DNA from: Clostridium sartagoforme AAU1
Lineage (GTDB): Bacteria; Bacillota; Clostridia; Clostridiales; Clostridiaceae
Length of the DNA stretch: 39,718 nt
Direction: 5' to 3'
NCBI RefSeq assembly: GCF_000401215.1
Contig: NZ_ASRV01000017.1
Coordinates: 1-39,718, forward strand
Shown here: positions 9,582-18,238 of the stretch, one piece after another
Position numbering within the stretch: the first letter of the stretch is position 1
How the letters are laid out: each line of letters begins with the position of its first letter
Program-made: the position numbers and the translations under genes
Notes under the pieces: generated by a model
Databases searched by the model: none
Told to the model about the DNA's origin: nothing
What the model saw: the letters and a program-made list of their open reading frames with translations, nothing else

Positions 9582-9941
9582 TTATTCTATAATATGCTTA
9601 AACCCTTCATCAAATATATGCTTAACATGATCATCTGCCAATGAATAATATATAACTTTTCCGTCTCTTCTAAACTTAACTAATCTATTTGATTTTAATA
9701 CTCTTAGTTGATGTGAAATTGCTGATTGTGTCATACTTAATAATGCTGCTAAATCACATACACATAACTCTTCTTGAAACAAGGCACATAATATTTTTAT
9801 TCTTGTAGAATCACTAAAAGCTTTGAATAAATCAGCTAAATCATATAAACTTTCCTCATTTGGTATAGATTCTTTTACTTTCTCAACAACATCTTTATGA
9901 ATTATTGTACAATTACAACTTTCTAATCTATTTTCTTCCAT
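9582..9941 (-). CDS. ArsR/SmtB-family metal-sensing repressor (CadC-like)
   Basis: Winged-helix repressor released from DNA by metal. The 119-residue protein starts at the ATG at 9941, which has AAGGAGG 5 bases upstream; a start 18 bases further up would overlap the operator. Two metal sites can be seen: an N-terminal Cys pair (Cys9, Cys11) plus ELCVCDL (Cys60, Cys62), as in the CadC alpha3N site, and Asp103-x-His105-x10-His116-x2-Glu119, with the spacing of the SmtB/CzrA alpha5 zinc site. The recognition helix is SMTQSAISHQLRVLK. First gene of an operon with the metal ATPase, which it should repress. Confidence 0.93.
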   Translation of the reverse strand: MEENRLESCNCTIIHKDVVEKVKESIPNEESLYDLADLFKAFSDSTRIKILCALFQEELCVCDLAALLSMTQSAISHQLRVLKSNRLVKFRRDGKVIYYSLADDHVKHIFDEGFKHIIE

Positions 9942-9954
9942 AATATCCTCCTTG

Positions 9955-9980
9955 AACATATGAGCAATTGTTCATATGTT
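9955..9980. promoter_or_regulatory. ArsR-type operator
   Basis: A 26-bp palindrome with one mismatched pair: arms AACATATGA and TCATATGTT around a central CAATTG. It resembles the 12-2-12 operators of SmtB/CadC repressors and lies between the -10 box and the repressor start, the position expected for autorepression. Confidence 0.85.
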
Positions 9981-9991
9981 TGTTTAATAAT

Positions 9992-10021
9992 ATTATATGC
10001 TAACTTTCACAAAAATGTCAA
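9992..10021 (-). promoter_or_regulatory. promoter of the metal-efflux operon
   Basis: On the minus strand TTGACA and TATAAT, both perfect consensus hexamers, are 18 bases apart. The palindromic operator starts 12 bases downstream of the -10 box. Confidence 0.85.
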
Positions 10022-10056
10022 CTATTATAAAGATATTCTAATTAAAATTTAAAAAA

Positions 10057-10079
10057 ATAGAGAGTCATTGACTCTCTAT
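10057..10079 (-). terminator. terminator of the phospholipase C-like gene
   Basis: A perfect 11-bp stem with a 1-base centre (ATAGAGAGTCA / TGACTCTCTAT), followed on the minus strand by TTTTTTT. The stem overlaps the stop codon of the upstream gene. Confidence 0.8.
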
Positions 10080-10669
10080 ATAACTAAGGCAATATGCTCT
10101 TTTAATTTTTGATTTAAAACTACTTCATTTAGTACCATATTTATAACTGTTGTACAAATATGACTAGCAAAAAGTAAATCTTTTTCATAAGAAATTTTAC
10201 CTTGATACTCTTTTTGTAAATTCATAATATATTTTCTTATTTCTTCTGAGGTTAGATGATAATTTATATCTTGTTTAATATTATAACTTTTAGAAAATTT
10301 ATTTAAGTCATTTTCGTATAGTACATGCTCTTTCATAGCATTAGCACTTTTAAATTCCCATCTTTGAAAGTGAGGAATACAAAAATAATCACATAAGAAG
10401 TGACATACAACACCTAGTTCTTGATTAAATTTATTTGGTGAATACCTATTATAAATATCATCCAATGTTAACGAAGATAAAAATTCTATTTTTTTAATAA
10501 TCATATCAAAACTTTCATCTATATAATGTTTTTTAAATTTATATTTTGATACAGAATCAGGTTTTAAATTACCCCATATAAAATGTCCTTCATTTATTAT
10601 AAAGACTTTATCTTCTTCTACACTATTTATGAATTTTTGTGCTAAAGCTTTGTGAGTATTCATCATCAT
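10076..10669 (-). CDS. Zinc-dependent phospholipase C family protein
   Basis: The 197-residue protein resembles the family of zinc-dependent phospholipase C/S1-P1 nuclease-like folds found in clostridia: an early TH-K-ALA segment, EGHFIWGNLKPD, and GVVCHFLCDYFCIPHF, whose His and Asp residues would bind metal. No signal peptide is seen, so it is probably cytoplasmic and not an alpha-toxin-type secreted enzyme (which is about twice as long). It stands alone with its own terminator; its start ATG has a GAGGTGAGAAAC ribosome binding site. Substrate unknown. Confidence 0.7.
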   Translation of the reverse strand: MMMNTHKALAQKFINSVEEDKVFIINEGHFIWGNLKPDSVSKYKFKKHYIDESFDMIIKKIEFLSSLTLDDIYNRYSPNKFNQELGVVCHFLCDYFCIPHFQRWEFKSANAMKEHVLYENDLNKFSKSYNIKQDINYHLTSEEIRKYIMNLQKEYQGKISYEKDLLFASHICTTVINMVLNEVVLNQKLKEHIALVI

Positions 10670-10897
10670 AGTTTCTCACCTCGCTTTTATTTTATATTTA
10701 TATGATAATACTATTTCAAATAGAAAACAAATATGTTTTTCTGTATATATGTCCACTTATTATCATATAAGATTTAAATTATCTTTACTAACTATTATAA
10801 ATAACTATCCATTTTTTGTTAATTTTATTTTTAATTATTTACTTACTTATTAAAATATATTTTCTTAACTTTGTGTATTTTTAGTATCTTATTTTAA

Positions 10898-11969
10898 TTA
10901 TTTGAATATATGTATTTTTCCGCTATCATTTAGATTCTTTAAAATTATAACTATTACTGGTAATACAAATAACCCTAGGAATCCAAATATCTTTACACCT
11001 ATAAACATACACATAAGCATTATTAATGGATGCAGCCCTACTTGTTGTCCTACAACCTTTGGTTCTAATACATTTCTAACTATTGTTATTACAACATAAA
11101 GTATTGTTAATCCTATTGCTAAAGCTATGTTACCTCTAATTAATTCTATTAATATCCAAGGAATCACTATTCCACCAGTTCCAAGTACTGGTAGTACATC
11201 TACGCAGGCTATAAGAAGAGCTATTGTAATTGCTCCTTCAATTTTTAAAATTGAAAGTCCTATTGCTAGTTCTATAAATGTTACAGATATAATTATTGAA
11301 TAAGCTTTTATAAACTTAAATAAAGTTCCAACTATATAGTTTTTTACTTCAAATATAATACTTGAACTTTTTTCTGAAAATTGTCTTGTTATAAAACTTG
11401 TAATACTCACATAATCCATTGCAAAAAAGAAAGATGATATAATTGAGAATATTACTAAAACAAAAAATGATGGTACTGTTGAAACTGTTGATGATACAAA
11501 CAAAACCACTCCAGATGATATATTTGTTATTATTGTTCCTAATGATTTAGTTAAGGAAGATATCATATCTCTAATAGCTTGCATTAAAGCTGGGTCTAAT
11601 TTCACTAATATTTCTTCAAAGTTACTTGATATTTGAAATATTGAAGGTTCTATTGTTGTTATATATATATTAGGTAACTTCATAAAAACTTCTTTTAATG
11701 CTACAAATATCTTAACTATAATTAATGTAAATAGTGCTCCTACAGTTGTATAAAATATTAGCACAGTTATTCCAGCAACAACTTTTCTATTAATTCGTAA
11801 CTTTTTTGATATGAAATTAATTAATGGTTTTAATATAAATGCTATTCCAAAGCCAACTACAAATGGAAAAAACCAACCTAATCCATATTTAATTGTTATA
11901 TAAATTATTGCTGCAATAATTAAAAATATATTGTATTTATTATAAACTCCCTTTTTTCTCTACACCCAT
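10898..11969 (-). pseudogene. AI-2E family transporter (YtvI-like), frameshifted near the start
   Basis: Multi-pass membrane protein of the AI-2E/PerM exporter family. The long reading frame covers 288 residues with TM segments and the family block ACVDVLPVLGTGGIVIPW and RNVLEPKVVGQQVGLHPL. The same frame stays open upstream and encodes the missing first TM helices, but has no start there. An ATG at 11969 followed by GGTGTAGAG joins this frame if the A6 run at 11952-11957 is read as A5, giving about 355 residues, the usual family length. One homopolymer base is therefore the only lesion. It may be a sequencing error rather than a true pseudogene. Function in export is inferred from family. 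Confidence 0.8.
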
Positions 11970-12161
11970 TATTTAATCATCTCCTAATTTTTTCTTTGAT
12001 TATACAATAAATTATTTATATTTTAAATTCAAATTTTTAATATTAAGTTAAACTTAAGAAAAGTATAAAATAAATTTATTTTGAACAATTCAAATATAAT
12101 AATTAAAGATATAGAAATATTAATACTTCTCTACCTTTATTTTTGTCATTTTAGCTTATTT

Positions 12162-12776
12162 CTAATTATTAATATAATTCTTAAATACATCTGTAAAATC
12201 TTTTTTAATATAATTTTCTCTGCTTATCTTCGTCCAATTAAATGCATACTCATTTATATCTTTAAATATTTGTGCAGCATTACCATCAACTACTTTACTT
12301 GATGCACAAGCACTTGCTGCTATCTTTAATGTTTCTTCAGATTTACCAAGCATAATGTCATTTTCATCTGATATATGTGATATTCTAACTAATGATTTAT
12401 ATAAATCCTTTAACTGTTCTATTTGATTTTTATCTACATCTATAGAAAACTTAGTTTCTCCAATAATAAATTTAATTTCACAATCTAAATCTATAGTTCC
12501 TGCGGTTTCTATAGCTACACTTCTAATAATATTTTTATAATAATCATATCTAGTTACAAGTCTCTTTTTACTTACAGCAGATGTTCCATCTACATGAATA
12601 AGCGCTAGATTAGTAAAACAATATTCATCAGTTCTTGATTTTATAAGAAAAAATATTTGCTCTCCATCTTCATGCATTATATAATCATCTGCATCTACCT
12701 TATTAAAGTCCTTTTTATCAATTATCTTTCCAATGTCACTTAGTCCTAAAGCATCTGAAGCTAATTTTTTCAACAT
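12162..12776 (-). CDS. Bacterial PH-domain protein (YvbH/DUF1696-like)
   Basis: The 204-residue protein carries an N-terminal pleckstrin-homology-like domain of bacterial type: IMHEDGEQIFFLIKSRTDEYCFTNLALI, followed by RLVTRYDYYKNI and the strand ETAGTIDLDCEIKF. The C-terminal half is helical with no recognised domain. I chose the ATG at 12776, which has GGAGGGG 7 bases upstream, over one 15 bases further up. Role unknown; homologues are soluble and often general-stress genes. It lies 49 bases after a zinc-ribbon gene on the same strand and may be co-transcribed with it. Confidence 0.75.
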   Translation of the reverse strand: MLKKLASDALGLSDIGKIIDKKDFNKVDADDYIMHEDGEQIFFLIKSRTDEYCFTNLALIHVDGTSAVSKKRLVTRYDYYKNIIRSVAIETAGTIDLDCEIKFIIGETKFSIDVDKNQIEQLKDLYKSLVRISHISDENDIMLGKSEETLKIAASACASSKVVDGNAAQIFKDINEYAFNWTKISRENYIKKDFTDVFKNYINN

Positions 12777-12825
12777 AAATAACCCCTCCAAATTTTATAT
12801 TATTTTTTTATAATTTTATTTAATG

Positions 12826-13218
12826 TTAATCCCAAAATATGTTTCTAACACTCTGAAGATGTTCATAATTACAAATTGGACATTTGCTATTTATTACTTC
12901 TTCTTCACTTATTAAATTACATTTACCTTTACATAATTTGCATTCATAATCTAATTTAAATACTTTATTATTATCATAATTAATTTCAACATAAGGAACA
13001 GTTGATAAATCTCCGCATTTCTCACACTTTGTGTATACATTATAATGAAATATCTTATTTATATTATTATTATTAATTATAAAGTCTATAATTTCATTTT
13101 CTTTTTTAGTAAGCTCTCGTCTAAATACTTCAAAGTCTTGCGTTCTACTTCCCAATCCTTCAAATAACGTAGTACTATAATCACACTTTTTACACTGAAT
13201 ACTTACTCCATTTCCCAA
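12826..13218 (-). CDS. Zinc-ribbon protein of unknown function
   Basis: The 130-residue protein has four CxxC knuckles: CKKC (about residue 9), CEKC, CKLC and CPIC near the C-terminus, enough for two zinc ribbons. The middle is helical and charged. No enzyme motif was recognised. It starts at an ATG after an AGGAGG-like site and precedes the PH-domain gene by 49 bases, which hints at a shared operon. Confidence 0.65.
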   Translation of the reverse strand: MGNGVSIQCKKCDYSTTLFEGLGSRTQDFEVFRRELTKKENEIIDFIINNNNINKIFHYNVYTKCEKCGDLSTVPYVEINYDNNKVFKLDYECKLCKGKCNLISEEEVINSKCPICNYEHLQSVRNIFWD

Positions 13219-13527
13219 GTTTAATCCTCCTTAATTTAATTAATCAATATATATATATTTTATCATAGATTTTATAGAATATGTTTACATAAAAATAGTT
13301 AAAATAAAAAAGTGGATATACGTAAATTTGCTTTTTCCGTCGCTTCGCTCCAAGTCAACACAAACTTATATATATCCACTTGACGTCTTTGAATATTGTA
13401 ATTCATCATTTTTTCTTTAAAAACAGCTTTGACATCTTTCACTATTTCTATATACTTCAATATATTTTATTAATCTACCTAAGTTGCTTCATTTCCTAAA
13501 TACCACATTTTAATCACCTTAATTTTA
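13219..13527. other. non-coding stretch downstream of the sigma/anti-sigma pair
   Basis: No credible ORF. It contains the large inverted repeat at 13310-13381 and, toward 13218, the ribosome binding site of the zinc-ribbon gene. The rest is A/T-rich. Confidence 0.5.
13310..13381 (-). terminator. inverted repeat with GC-rich loop, probable terminator
   Basis: Arms AAGTGGATATA and TATATCCACTT enclose about 50 bases that include a locally GC-rich core (GGAGCGAAGCGACGG on the minus strand). On the minus strand the second arm runs into TTTTTTATTTT, so it could end the sigma/anti-sigma transcript, although the loop is unusually long. Confidence 0.55.
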
Positions 13528-14616
13528 TTACTCTAATTCTATTTCTATTGCCTCATCAAAAATATATTCTCTATCCTTTATTAACTCTTCTACAGACTCA
13601 TATTTTTTATCAGGTCCCTTATATGGAACAATCAACAACTTGTCTTGTACCTCTTTATCTAGGAACATGCTACATTCAATATAGCCTGTAATCATATTTC
13701 CAGATGAAGTCATACCTTCTTCTAATATTAATACATTTTTATTAGTATCCATTATTGTAAATGATATATCTCTGTATTTATATTCTTCGTTTTTTATTTT
13801 TTTCTCATCCATTAGTGTAGTATTATATTTTAATACTATATCAATTGGTGATACTGCAATACTTCTTATACTATATATATATCCATTTCCTAAATCAATT
13901 ACCTTATTTATATCTATCTCTTTAGTATTTTGAGTTATTCTTTCTCCATTATCATTAATACTAAATGTCCAATTACCATAAATCCCCTTCTCCTTGCCAT
14001 TTTGTTTATACTCTCCCCCTGAATACTCTATATCTACCTTTATATCTTTATTTATATCTATATCTTTTAATTTTATCTGATGAAGCATCTCATATGTTCC
14101 ATCATCATTATATTTATAGATTGTTGATCCTCCTTTACTAATCTTTTCACCATCTATATATATATTAGGGAAAATTGTAATTACTTTAGTTTTTTTAAAT
14201 TCTCTAGTATCAACTTTTACATTAACTATCGCCGTACCTTTCTTTATTAAAAATTCATTTAGTGTAAATGTAATATCTTTATCTTTAACGCTACTTCCTA
14301 TAACCTTTTTATAGTCATCATAAACTTTATTATTTTTAATACCAAGAAACTGTTCTAATTTATTTCCTAATTGTCCTATGGTGGCTCTAACTACTGTTGT
14401 ATTAATAGTCATAGCTCCTACTATTAATACTGTCGATGCTACCGCTATTATCTTTCTGTTATATTTCTTTTTAATATAAATTTTTCCTCTTAACCCATTC
14501 TTCATTTTCTTCTTTTCTAAATCATTAAGTTCAATATTTTCATATTTACTAAAATCAACTTTAGTTTCATTTAATAATTCATAATCATTTTTCATTTCAT
14601 TATCCCTCCTAACCAA
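13528..14616 (-). CDS. DUF4179-type anti-sigma factor
   Basis: Membrane-anchored anti-sigma factor for the ECF sigma gene just upstream. The 362-residue protein has a cytoplasmic N-terminus (1-50, Lys-rich), one TM helix at about 53-72 (IIAVASTVLIVGAMTI), then the DUF4179 block (ATIGQLGNKLEQFLGIK) and a long extracytoplasmic beta-rich domain. Its start overlaps the end of the sigma gene by 8 bases, implying translational coupling. The partner relation is inferred from overlap and family. The signal is unknown. Confidence 0.85.
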   Translation of the reverse strand: MVRRDNEMKNDYELLNETKVDFSKYENIELNDLEKKKMKNGLRGKIYIKKKYNRKIIAVASTVLIVGAMTINTTVVRATIGQLGNKLEQFLGIKNNKVYDDYKKVIGSSVKDKDITFTLNEFLIKKGTAIVNVKVDTREFKKTKVITIFPNIYIDGEKISKGGSTIYKYNDDGTYEMLHQIKLKDIDINKDIKVDIEYSGGEYKQNGKEKGIYGNWTFSINDNGERITQNTKEIDINKVIDLGNGYIYSIRSIAVSPIDIVLKYNTTLMDEKKIKNEEYKYRDISFTIMDTNKNVLILEEGMTSSGNMITGYIECSMFLDKEVQDKLLIVPYKGPDKKYESVEELIKDREYIFDEAIEIELE

Positions 14617-15150
14617 TAGTTAAATGTTTATATTTTTTTCTTAACTTTTTACGGCCTCTAGATAACCTATTATAAATTACATCTTCTTTAATACCTGTTT
14701 CTTGAGCCAATTCTTGGATAGATTTTTCTTCTATATATCTTTTTATAAATAATTCTTTATCTTCTGGTTTTAAAAAGATTAATAATTCTTCTATCTCATC
14801 ACTTAGTTCCTCTTGAATAATTCTACTGTCTATAACAAGATTATTTTCAACTTGCTTTATATCAAGCTCTTCATTAAATAATTTCAAGTATTTCCGCTTA
14901 TAATCAATAGACCTATATTGTGATATTGCAGCTATCCAGTTTTTTAATGAATTTTTTGAATTATCAAAACTATTAATATTATTCCAAACAGCCAATAAAA
15001 CATCATCAATACATTCTTCTTGTTTATCATAAAGATTATATAAATGTTTCCTTATTATAGACGTAATTAATCCACCATAAGTATCAATTAATAATTCTAA
15101 TCCTCTCTCATCTCTCTTTTTAATAAACTTAACAATTTTTCATCCTTCAT
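14609..15150 (-). pseudogene. ECF-type RNA polymerase sigma factor, one-base frameshift near the start
   Basis: The long frame (128 residues) carries the end of region 2 (NWIAAISQYRSIDYKRKY) and region 4 (PEDKELFIKRYIEEKS, GIKEDVIYNRLSRGRKKLRKKY). The missing N-terminal part of region 2 lies directly upstream (IVKFIKKRDERGLELLIDTY, then GGLITSIIRKHL). A start ATG at 15150 with a perfect AGGAGGAAGAAT ribosome binding site connects to it if the A5 run at 15136-15140 is read as A6. The repaired protein has about 180 residues, the normal length. The gene is paired with a DUF4179 anti-sigma factor. Probably intact in the organism. Confidence 0.85.
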
Positions 15151-15454
15151 ATTCTTCCTCCTGTAAAAGCTTTTACACCTATTAATACGAATGATTTATT
15201 CCTTTTCTATCAAATATTATTATTTTTTTTAAATTTTTATACAGTTTTAATTATATTGTATATCTAAATCCATTAATCTTAATATAAACTATTTATCTAA
15301 TTTAAATAAAAATAATTCCTTAGTTCCTTCGGAAGTGTAACCACACTAGTCGATGTACAACTCTTAACATGCTTTGCCTTTATTCATCATAATATCTACA
15401 TTTTATTAGTTATCTACATATTGTTCAATAATATAATTTCCTCGTATTAGAACG
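15151..15454. other. non-coding region between the sigma factor and the Argonaute gene
   Basis: Holds the sigma-gene ribosome binding site (15155-15161) and a perfect 14-bp palindrome GTAAAAGCTTTTAC at 15162-15175 immediately upstream, which could be an operator. Two further short inverted repeats (TTCCTTCGGAA, AGTGTAACCACACT) occur at about 15319-15349. No ORF seen. Confidence 0.5.
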
Positions 15455-15480
15455 AAAAAAGCCACAGATTTCTCTGTGAC
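15455..15480 (-). terminator. terminator of the Argonaute gene
   Basis: Minus-strand stem GTCACAGA / TCTGTGGC (one G-U pair) with a GAAA tetraloop, followed by TTTTTT. It lies just past the Argonaute stop codon. Confidence 0.85.
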
Positions 15481-15488
15481 TTTTATTA

Positions 15489-17606
15489 TTAAATAAAATA
15501 TAAACAATTTGTATCTATGTTAGTTGGTATTAAATCTCTATTTCCATAAGTTGAACTTAAATCTGCATAATATGTTGTTATAGGTAGCCTTATTTTATTT
15601 ATTGCTCCTACATGCATAAAAGTTAATTTATATGCATCTTCAACAATTTTTTCTATATCTAAAGTCCCAAATACTCTTCTTATTCTTATTGGTTTAGCCA
15701 TCCCAATTCCTTCATATGGTTTAGTTGTACAAACATATGCTGAATTATCTTTATAATAGCATCTTCCCATAATAGTTTTCCATTCTTCACCTTCAGATAT
15801 AGTTGCTATTCTTCTATTAATTCCTTTAGTTATCTCAATATAATCAAATTCTACCCCTAAGTTAGTCATAGTATTTTTTAAATTTTCAAGTTCTTCTCTA
15901 TTTATTCCATCTCTATGAAATGTAATATGCTTTGGTTTACATCTATAAGTATTTTCATATGAATTTATAGCTTCAAAAACTATTTCTCTTAATGTTTCTA
16001 ATTTTATCTTTTCACCACTTTGCGATGATGAAATAACTTTAGTTTTTAATACTCTCCCATCTTTACCTACAACCTGAATAACACCAGCTTTATTAACCTT
16101 ATTTTCTCTACTTACATCTAATCCTATAAAACAATCTGAATTTAATTTTTCATTTAAAATCCAAGGTTGTATACCACTTTTAGCATATACTCCTAATAAT
16201 ATATTTAAGAAAATACTGTCTTTATTTTTTTCAGTATAACTAAGAGTATTAAATCCAATACACTGTGTTGGAACTTCATTTCCACCACTAAATGTTTTCT
16301 TTATAATATTATAGTACTTATTTAAATTTTCTTCACTTAAGATAACTATTGTTGTTTCATTATAATTAGATACTATTTTCCTTATTTCATAACTAAAGAT
16401 ATCTTCATTATCCATTCTTATTTCTTTAAAATTAACTATATTATTAAGCTTGACTCTATTTAATCCTACTCCTAATTTACTAGAAAATTGTTCAAGTTCA
16501 TCACAAAATTTAGATATCTTTTCTAAATTCATTTTACTTTTAGCTAATATTGGGTCTATAAAATATTTTATTTCTATTCTTTTATTTTCATATACTCCAA
16601 AATTTTTAAGTCCATATAAAGGATACCTTTGAGCTCTAGCATTTCCAAATAATAAATCTGGCTGTTGTAAATCTTCAATTTTATATCCAATATTATCACA
16701 CATCATGTTTTTCTTTTTAACATCAATATGTTCAGAGTTTTTAACTATATTTATAACTTCATCAACCATAAATTGCATCTTTTCATTTGTTTTTTGCTTA
16801 ACTCTAGTGTTGAAATCTCTAAGTACATTTTGTGGTAAATTCTCAAATCTACATACTTTCTTTAATCTACTTGGTATGTACGGAAATATACTATTTTTAT
16901 TATTTTTTACTAATATAGCCTTCATATCTTTTGGAAGTTTATTTACTATATAACTCTGGTTTTTATTTTCATAATAATCTACTATTGAGCAACCCATATA
17001 TTCATTTTCTTCACTTATAGTAAAAGGTGCTATACCAACATATTCATATGTTAAATTATAAAAATAATCCTTAACTCTATCACCTATTTTTATATTATTA
17101 TTTTTTATTTCATACTCCAATGTATTAATATACTCAAAATTATGACTTATATCAAAACCTATAATTATATCTCCATTACTCTCTACATTAATATCTAAGT
17201 TAAAGTATCTATCTATTTTTATTCCCTTTTCATTATATACTGGTTTATTAATATAAATTGAATCCTTAACTACTTTATACTTGTTATTATCTATATTATT
17301 CTTTATTTCCTTTAATAATAATCTTTCTAATATCTTTTTTTCATTACTTTCTAAATTAATAGCCCTTTTTTCTACATTAATATATTGTTCGTTTCCCCAT
17401 TTTTCTATTTCTTTAAAAGAAGCAATATACTGTTCATAAAATACTATAGTAGAATTATTATTTAAATTAATTAATTCTTTAACTACATCATAATTTTCAT
17501 TATGTCTTTTTTCAAAATCTCTAACCATCATTTTGTATATATATATTTCTATACTTTTGCTATTAATACCATTTTTAAATTCAGTTATTACATTAAACTC
17601 TTTCAT
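15489..17606 (-). CDS. ago: Prokaryotic Argonaute (long-A type, intact DEDD tetrad)
   Basis: Guide-directed nuclease. The 705-residue protein fits the N-PAZ-MID-PIWI layout of catalytic long pAgos. The MID region includes YYNIIKKTF, PTQCIG and YAKSG, which I read as the Y-K-Q-K set that holds the guide 5' phosphate. PIWI catalytic residues are all present: Asp497 (GLDVSRE), Glu532 (SGEKI, the glutamate finger), Asp566 (HRDG) and Asp682 (TYYADL); spacings of 35, 34 and 116 residues match TtAgo and CbAgo. Related clostridial Agos (CbAgo) use DNA guides to cut DNA and act against plasmids and phages; that is family knowledge. The ATG has GAGGG 6 bases upstream. It begins 26 bases after the end of an hsdM remnant and has its own terminator. 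No helper nuclease or helicase gene adjoins it. Confidence 0.93.
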   Translation of the reverse strand: MKEFNVITEFKNGINSKSIEIYIYKMMVRDFEKRHNENYDVVKELINLNNNSTIVFYEQYIASFKEIEKWGNEQYINVEKRAINLESNEKKILERLLLKEIKNNIDNNKYKVVKDSIYINKPVYNEKGIKIDRYFNLDINVESNGDIIIGFDISHNFEYINTLEYEIKNNNIKIGDRVKDYFYNLTYEYVGIAPFTISEENEYMGCSIVDYYENKNQSYIVNKLPKDMKAILVKNNKNSIFPYIPSRLKKVCRFENLPQNVLRDFNTRVKQKTNEKMQFMVDEVINIVKNSEHIDVKKKNMMCDNIGYKIEDLQQPDLLFGNARAQRYPLYGLKNFGVYENKRIEIKYFIDPILAKSKMNLEKISKFCDELEQFSSKLGVGLNRVKLNNIVNFKEIRMDNEDIFSYEIRKIVSNYNETTIVILSEENLNKYYNIIKKTFSGGNEVPTQCIGFNTLSYTEKNKDSIFLNILLGVYAKSGIQPWILNEKLNSDCFIGLDVSRENKVNKAGVIQVVGKDGRVLKTKVISSSQSGEKIKLETLREIVFEAINSYENTYRCKPKHITFHRDGINREELENLKNTMTNLGVEFDYIEITKGINRRIATISEGEEWKTIMGRCYYKDNSAYVCTTKPYEGIGMAKPIRIRRVFGTLDIEKIVEDAYKLTFMHVGAINKIRLPITTYYADLSSTYGNRDLIPTNIDTNCLYFI

Positions 17607-17632
17607 TAAATTCCCTCTTTTTATACTCTCTA

Positions 17633-18000
17633 TTATTTAATTGCTACTTTGTAGTTAGTTGTACTTAATACTTCAATAGCTTTAAAAGCTTTTTCTAATT
17701 CTGGTCCTATGTTTAACGTTAAATCCTTAAGTTTTGGCCATCTTACTTACTCTGGAACAAAAAAGCTTTCATAAATAGATGGATCTTCTAAAAGTTCTTG
17801 TATTTCATCTTCCTCTAAGCCATCTTCTATAAATTCATTTTTTCTAGATTCTCTTTCTTCATCAAATTCATCATTTATTCTTTTTAAAAATAACATTCCA
17901 AATATATAATCTTTGTACTCTGCAACTGTTAATTCACCTCTTAATATATCTCACATTGCCAAAGCTTTGATTCTAATTCTTGTAATGTAAGTTTAGTCAT
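17633..18000 (-). pseudogene. hsdM remnant (type I methyltransferase N-terminus)
   Basis: Matches the first about 125 residues of the intact HsdM encoded at 37836-39353: LTLQELESKLW, then ILRGELTVAEYKDYIFGMLF, FFVPE and RWPKLKDLTLNIGPELEKAF. Lesions are several: a frameshift after residue 13, a stop codon replacing one residue in FVPE*VRW, and a 12-residue deletion before LSTTNY, after which homology stops. Its ribosome binding site survives. The rest of hsdM and its hsdS/hsdR partners are gone; the Argonaute gene starts 26 bases beyond. Genuine decay. Confidence 0.85.
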
Positions 18001-18183
18001 ATCCATATCTCCATTCCTATTCTTTCTTAATGCTACTTTATCTTAAGTGTCTTCGTGAACTATATAAATATATTTTAACATAACTTATATACACTATGTT
18101 AAGTAGATAAGATTATAAATATTTTAAATTAAGGTTGCAACTTAACCTTCTGCTTAAATTACAACCTTAATATTTTCTAAAAA

Positions 18184-18226
18184 TCTATCGTTCGCTACCG
18201 TTCACGAACCGTTCGCAATCGTTCTT
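18184..18226. repeat. short degenerate repeat (CGTTC units)
   Basis: Four imperfect units containing CGTTC or CGAAC, about 10-11 bases each, directly past the stop of the decayed AlbA/HATPase gene. The intact copy has a related 21-bp repeat in the same position. On the minus strand they would encode an ER/NG-rich tail. Confidence 0.5.
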
Positions 18227-18238
18227 TAATAGTAATTT

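Noticed and set aside
10902-11099. Plus-strand coding frames such as those over the AI-2E exporter and the butyryl-CoA operon
   Set aside because: They are antisense shadows of strong minus-strand genes with no ribosome binding site or family similarity.
13310-13381. Riboswitch
   Set aside because: It lies past the end of the sigma/anti-sigma genes rather than ahead of a gene, and the fold is a plain long-loop hairpin with no motif of a known class.
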